Origin: Echinicola arenosa
GTDB taxonomy: Bacteria; Bacteroidota; Bacteroidia; Cytophagales; Cyclobacteriaceae
Length of the DNA: 64,000 nt
Reading direction: 5' to 3'
NCBI RefSeq assembly: GCF_014841125.1
Contig: NZ_JACYTQ010000003.1
Coordinates: forward strand, 496,001-560,000
The stretch's first letter is position 1. Every line of letters begins with the position of its first letter. The translations under genes and the position numbers were made by a program. The notes under the pieces were generated by a model. It did no database searches, was not told the DNA's origin, and saw only the letters and a list, made by a program, of their open reading frames with translations. This document shows positions 63,401 through 64,000 of the stretch, in pieces.

Positions 63401-64000
63401 GATATTTTTCATCACATAGTTTCTGTGACTAAGGTCTGATAACTGTTTGGGTTTATTTTCGCTGGAAATATAAATCTTAACCTTTCCTGCTGAATCGGTC
63501 CAAAAAATCGAGTTAAAGTAGCCAAAAGTATCAACCAATTTATCCAAGTCAACTGGATTTTCAGATGGTAAGGCGTTTTTAAAATCCTTTCCCCTTACAT
63601 TATGAAATGCAGCATAATATGGCCCATTAGCTGATTTCATACCAGTCTCATCTGGTAGGCTATAGAAAAATCCTGAAACCGATTTTAACTGGTTGATCAT
63701 CGGATCAAACTCATATTTGCTACCATTTTTCCATTCTTTTTCATTATTAAGTAGTTTTTGGTAGTCCAATTCAGAAGTATCCGGCAGTTGATCTTTGATG
63801 ATGTTCAGCAACGCAATAACATTCCGAAATTCTGTTTGAAGATTATTACTTAAGGTACTGTTTAATACCTCTAAATTCACTTTTGTATCATGCCTCGATT
63901 GTATCAATTGGGTGGTAAAAAACATGAAAAGCAGGATAATTACAGCCGGAAGAATGGTTATGGATGCTCCTGTAAAGAAGACGTCTTTGATATACAACCT
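60413..64000 (-). CDS. Large membrane sensor-like protein with degenerate NTPase-like region (5' end outside window)
   Basis: The frame is open to the right edge, so the start lies beyond; at least 1195 residues. Residue numbers start at the TTG at 63997. Helix 7-29, an extracytoplasmic Cache-like section 35-335 (IGIGIPTGHPYLKALACSFSLSSLI), six helices (343-563), a second outer segment 565-715, a helix at 716-735, a cytoplasmic part 745-1125, and two terminal helices (1136-1187). The cytoplasmic part looks like an ATPase: NTLLVGINASHIRNIYN where Walker A should be (but no GKS/GKT), VMVYIEHFEFDYDD like Walker B, and RVVISSCISPV like sensor 1. A winged-helix-like segment follows (WNSLSKEERYIVFDIAKDKFVNTNN). 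No histidine kinase. Family not recognised. Confidence 0.7.
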   Translation of the reverse strand, partial: RLYIKDVFFTGASITILPAVIILLFMFFTTQLIQSRHDTKVNLEVLNSTLSNNLQTEFRNVIALLNIIKDQLPDTSELDYQKLLNNEKEWKNGSKYEFDPMINQLKSVSGFFYSLPDETGMKSANGPYYAAFHNVRGKDFKNALPSENPVDLDKLVDTFGYFNSIFWTDSAGKVKIYISSENKPKQLSDLSHRNYVMKNINGESKKIDKVPIYFESIRSVSDGNYEIGIGIPTGHPYLKALACSFSLSSLIDPILDKGYGFCLFDETGKTLFHSEKVRNLNENFLEETGEKFQPYMKSGTSVFESVNYMNKPHYMSVNKLEFVDGYYLATFADQQYINSPNAIAINLTLEMQLGYLTLLFLFYALMYLFSVKANKLRQKIFIFNWLRPYTYPLNEFKVAYMVLGYINALGVLYILICWGKFSNYPDMLIQKTLMIGAIWMAINYIVLSKRLPNSKKLYTLFHKGENTVSLRILFIIVGLCFIFSSIHLYRNLQISAVSVVTDVIFMAIVAYIIYFLLDYVLKDTHSHKEVKSGEKWKTYMSYKIFVFSLLTLISVVPTFIFFSISYNKENEILLKYAKHELVNKYLAWEGAKVAQYYDWVENKKIEKVIGAEEFIRGMKTKEKLYQAYSDIVTENVVLETGGLSKAISYFDKVYPKMRIDFNQYGNDSEGYVKDKACDHKWYFVGDDTFYLMGQGQQNGITASGDVMSFSALLGKYKILFLALMVVLVILNYVLLRATTQKIFGLDFKAYADKLILNNNLEKHGEQLIQIYAESDRLRRINANNIQLDNFNNTLLVGINASHIRNIYNCLKKEYKNDFYTLDLMQLPNLLNMDLDRLVNESSSTGTAIVKDYTFENKELGMNIPLEYLFIAARGGHDSLKRALSNKFDAESYAGAFPFQVMVYIEHFEFDYDDFALNRVKLNILQRLVNNPSIRVVISSCISPVKIYEHYEDEIKKFDKALSAGKDVNFEEMDRLKSDYKMWLYLLGGFYRISIAFDPLPDKWEEKVLASHNNETLKEELSHGQYLNQLYLKSDFYAEDVSDEDVILNIQETSYSYYYSIWNSLSKEERYIVFDIAKDKFVNTNNVDGIIDLLHKGILIFDHSLRLMNESFTNFVLSKVNSNEALARELESKQKGTWNTASAVLVLVVISLLVFISFGKVHVLSEVNTVVASAGAALTLLLRLGGLFAIGKSVKG

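Noticed and set aside
60413-64000. Histidine kinase call for the right-end sensor
   Set aside because: No H-box and no N, G1 or G2 boxes can be found in the cytoplasmic part.
1-64000. CRISPR array, insertion sequence, prophage or integron
   Set aside because: No regularly spaced repeats, transposase, integrase or phage structural genes are present, and base composition is even across the window.

Overview
The window looks like a chromosomal segment of a marine-type member of the Bacteroidota, most probably family Cyclobacteriaceae. This is inferred from gene content, not from a marker gene. Supporting signs are low G+C, few Shine-Dalgarno sequences, promoter-like TAnnTTTG elements, many lipoproteins with an SxC lipobox, a CzcA-TolC fusion, an HD-PycTM protein, DUF1080, DUF2911 and DUF4136 proteins, and carbohydrate genes typical of polysaccharide degraders. 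I see no insertion sequence, prophage, CRISPR array, tRNA or rRNA.

Layout. 1-10.8 kb: the 3' part of a GH2 glycosidase, a GAF-domain protein, a two-gene operon (SdiA-regulated-like lipoprotein, then a phosphoesterase / kinase-like / outer-membrane-barrel fusion) and an HD-PycTM membrane protein. 10.8-18.6 kb: a DUF1080 protein, a heavy-metal efflux cluster (small His/Cys-rich protein, CzcA-TolC fusion, CzcB, Fur-family repressor) with candidate operators, and a receiver-like protein without the phospho-Asp. 19-25.4 kb: a glycerophosphodiesterase and a five-gene molybdenum hydroxylase operon with its own cysteine desulfurase and maturation factors. 25.5-28.5 kb: a surface-antigen barrel and an AidB-like acyl-CoA dehydrogenase.

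28.7-38.2 kb is a hexuronate and sugar-acid region. KdgK, KDPG aldolase and a three-part TRAP transporter form one operon, divergent from altronate dehydratase across a strong palindromic operator. It is followed by a tandem DUF1080 lipoprotein and a Gfo/Idh/MocA oxidoreductase preceded by a second palindrome with the same core. 38.2-48.9 kb is a long leftward run: HolA, a 995-residue TPR protein, an outer-membrane barrel, a SPOR protein, ExbB, ExbD, a TonB-like protein, FolC and TrmB. It may encode a dedicated envelope energy-transduction module.

49-64 kb holds a TPR protein, a universal stress protein, a hydroxyacid dehydrogenase, a 3-methyladenine glycosylase, a DUF2911 protein, a PIG-L deacetylase / 34-residue membrane peptide / sodium-solute symporter operon, a run of DUF4136-type lipoproteins with a small barrel, and a large membrane sensor with a degenerate NTPase-like region that continues past the right edge.

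Convergent genes are usually separated by symmetrical hairpins, and the leftward gene's stop codon often lies inside the hairpin. The strongest candidates for something undescribed are the phosphatase/kinase-like/barrel fusion, the orphan HD-PycTM protein, the TPR-SPOR-ExbBD-TonB module, the missed 34-residue membrane peptide and the right-end sensor.
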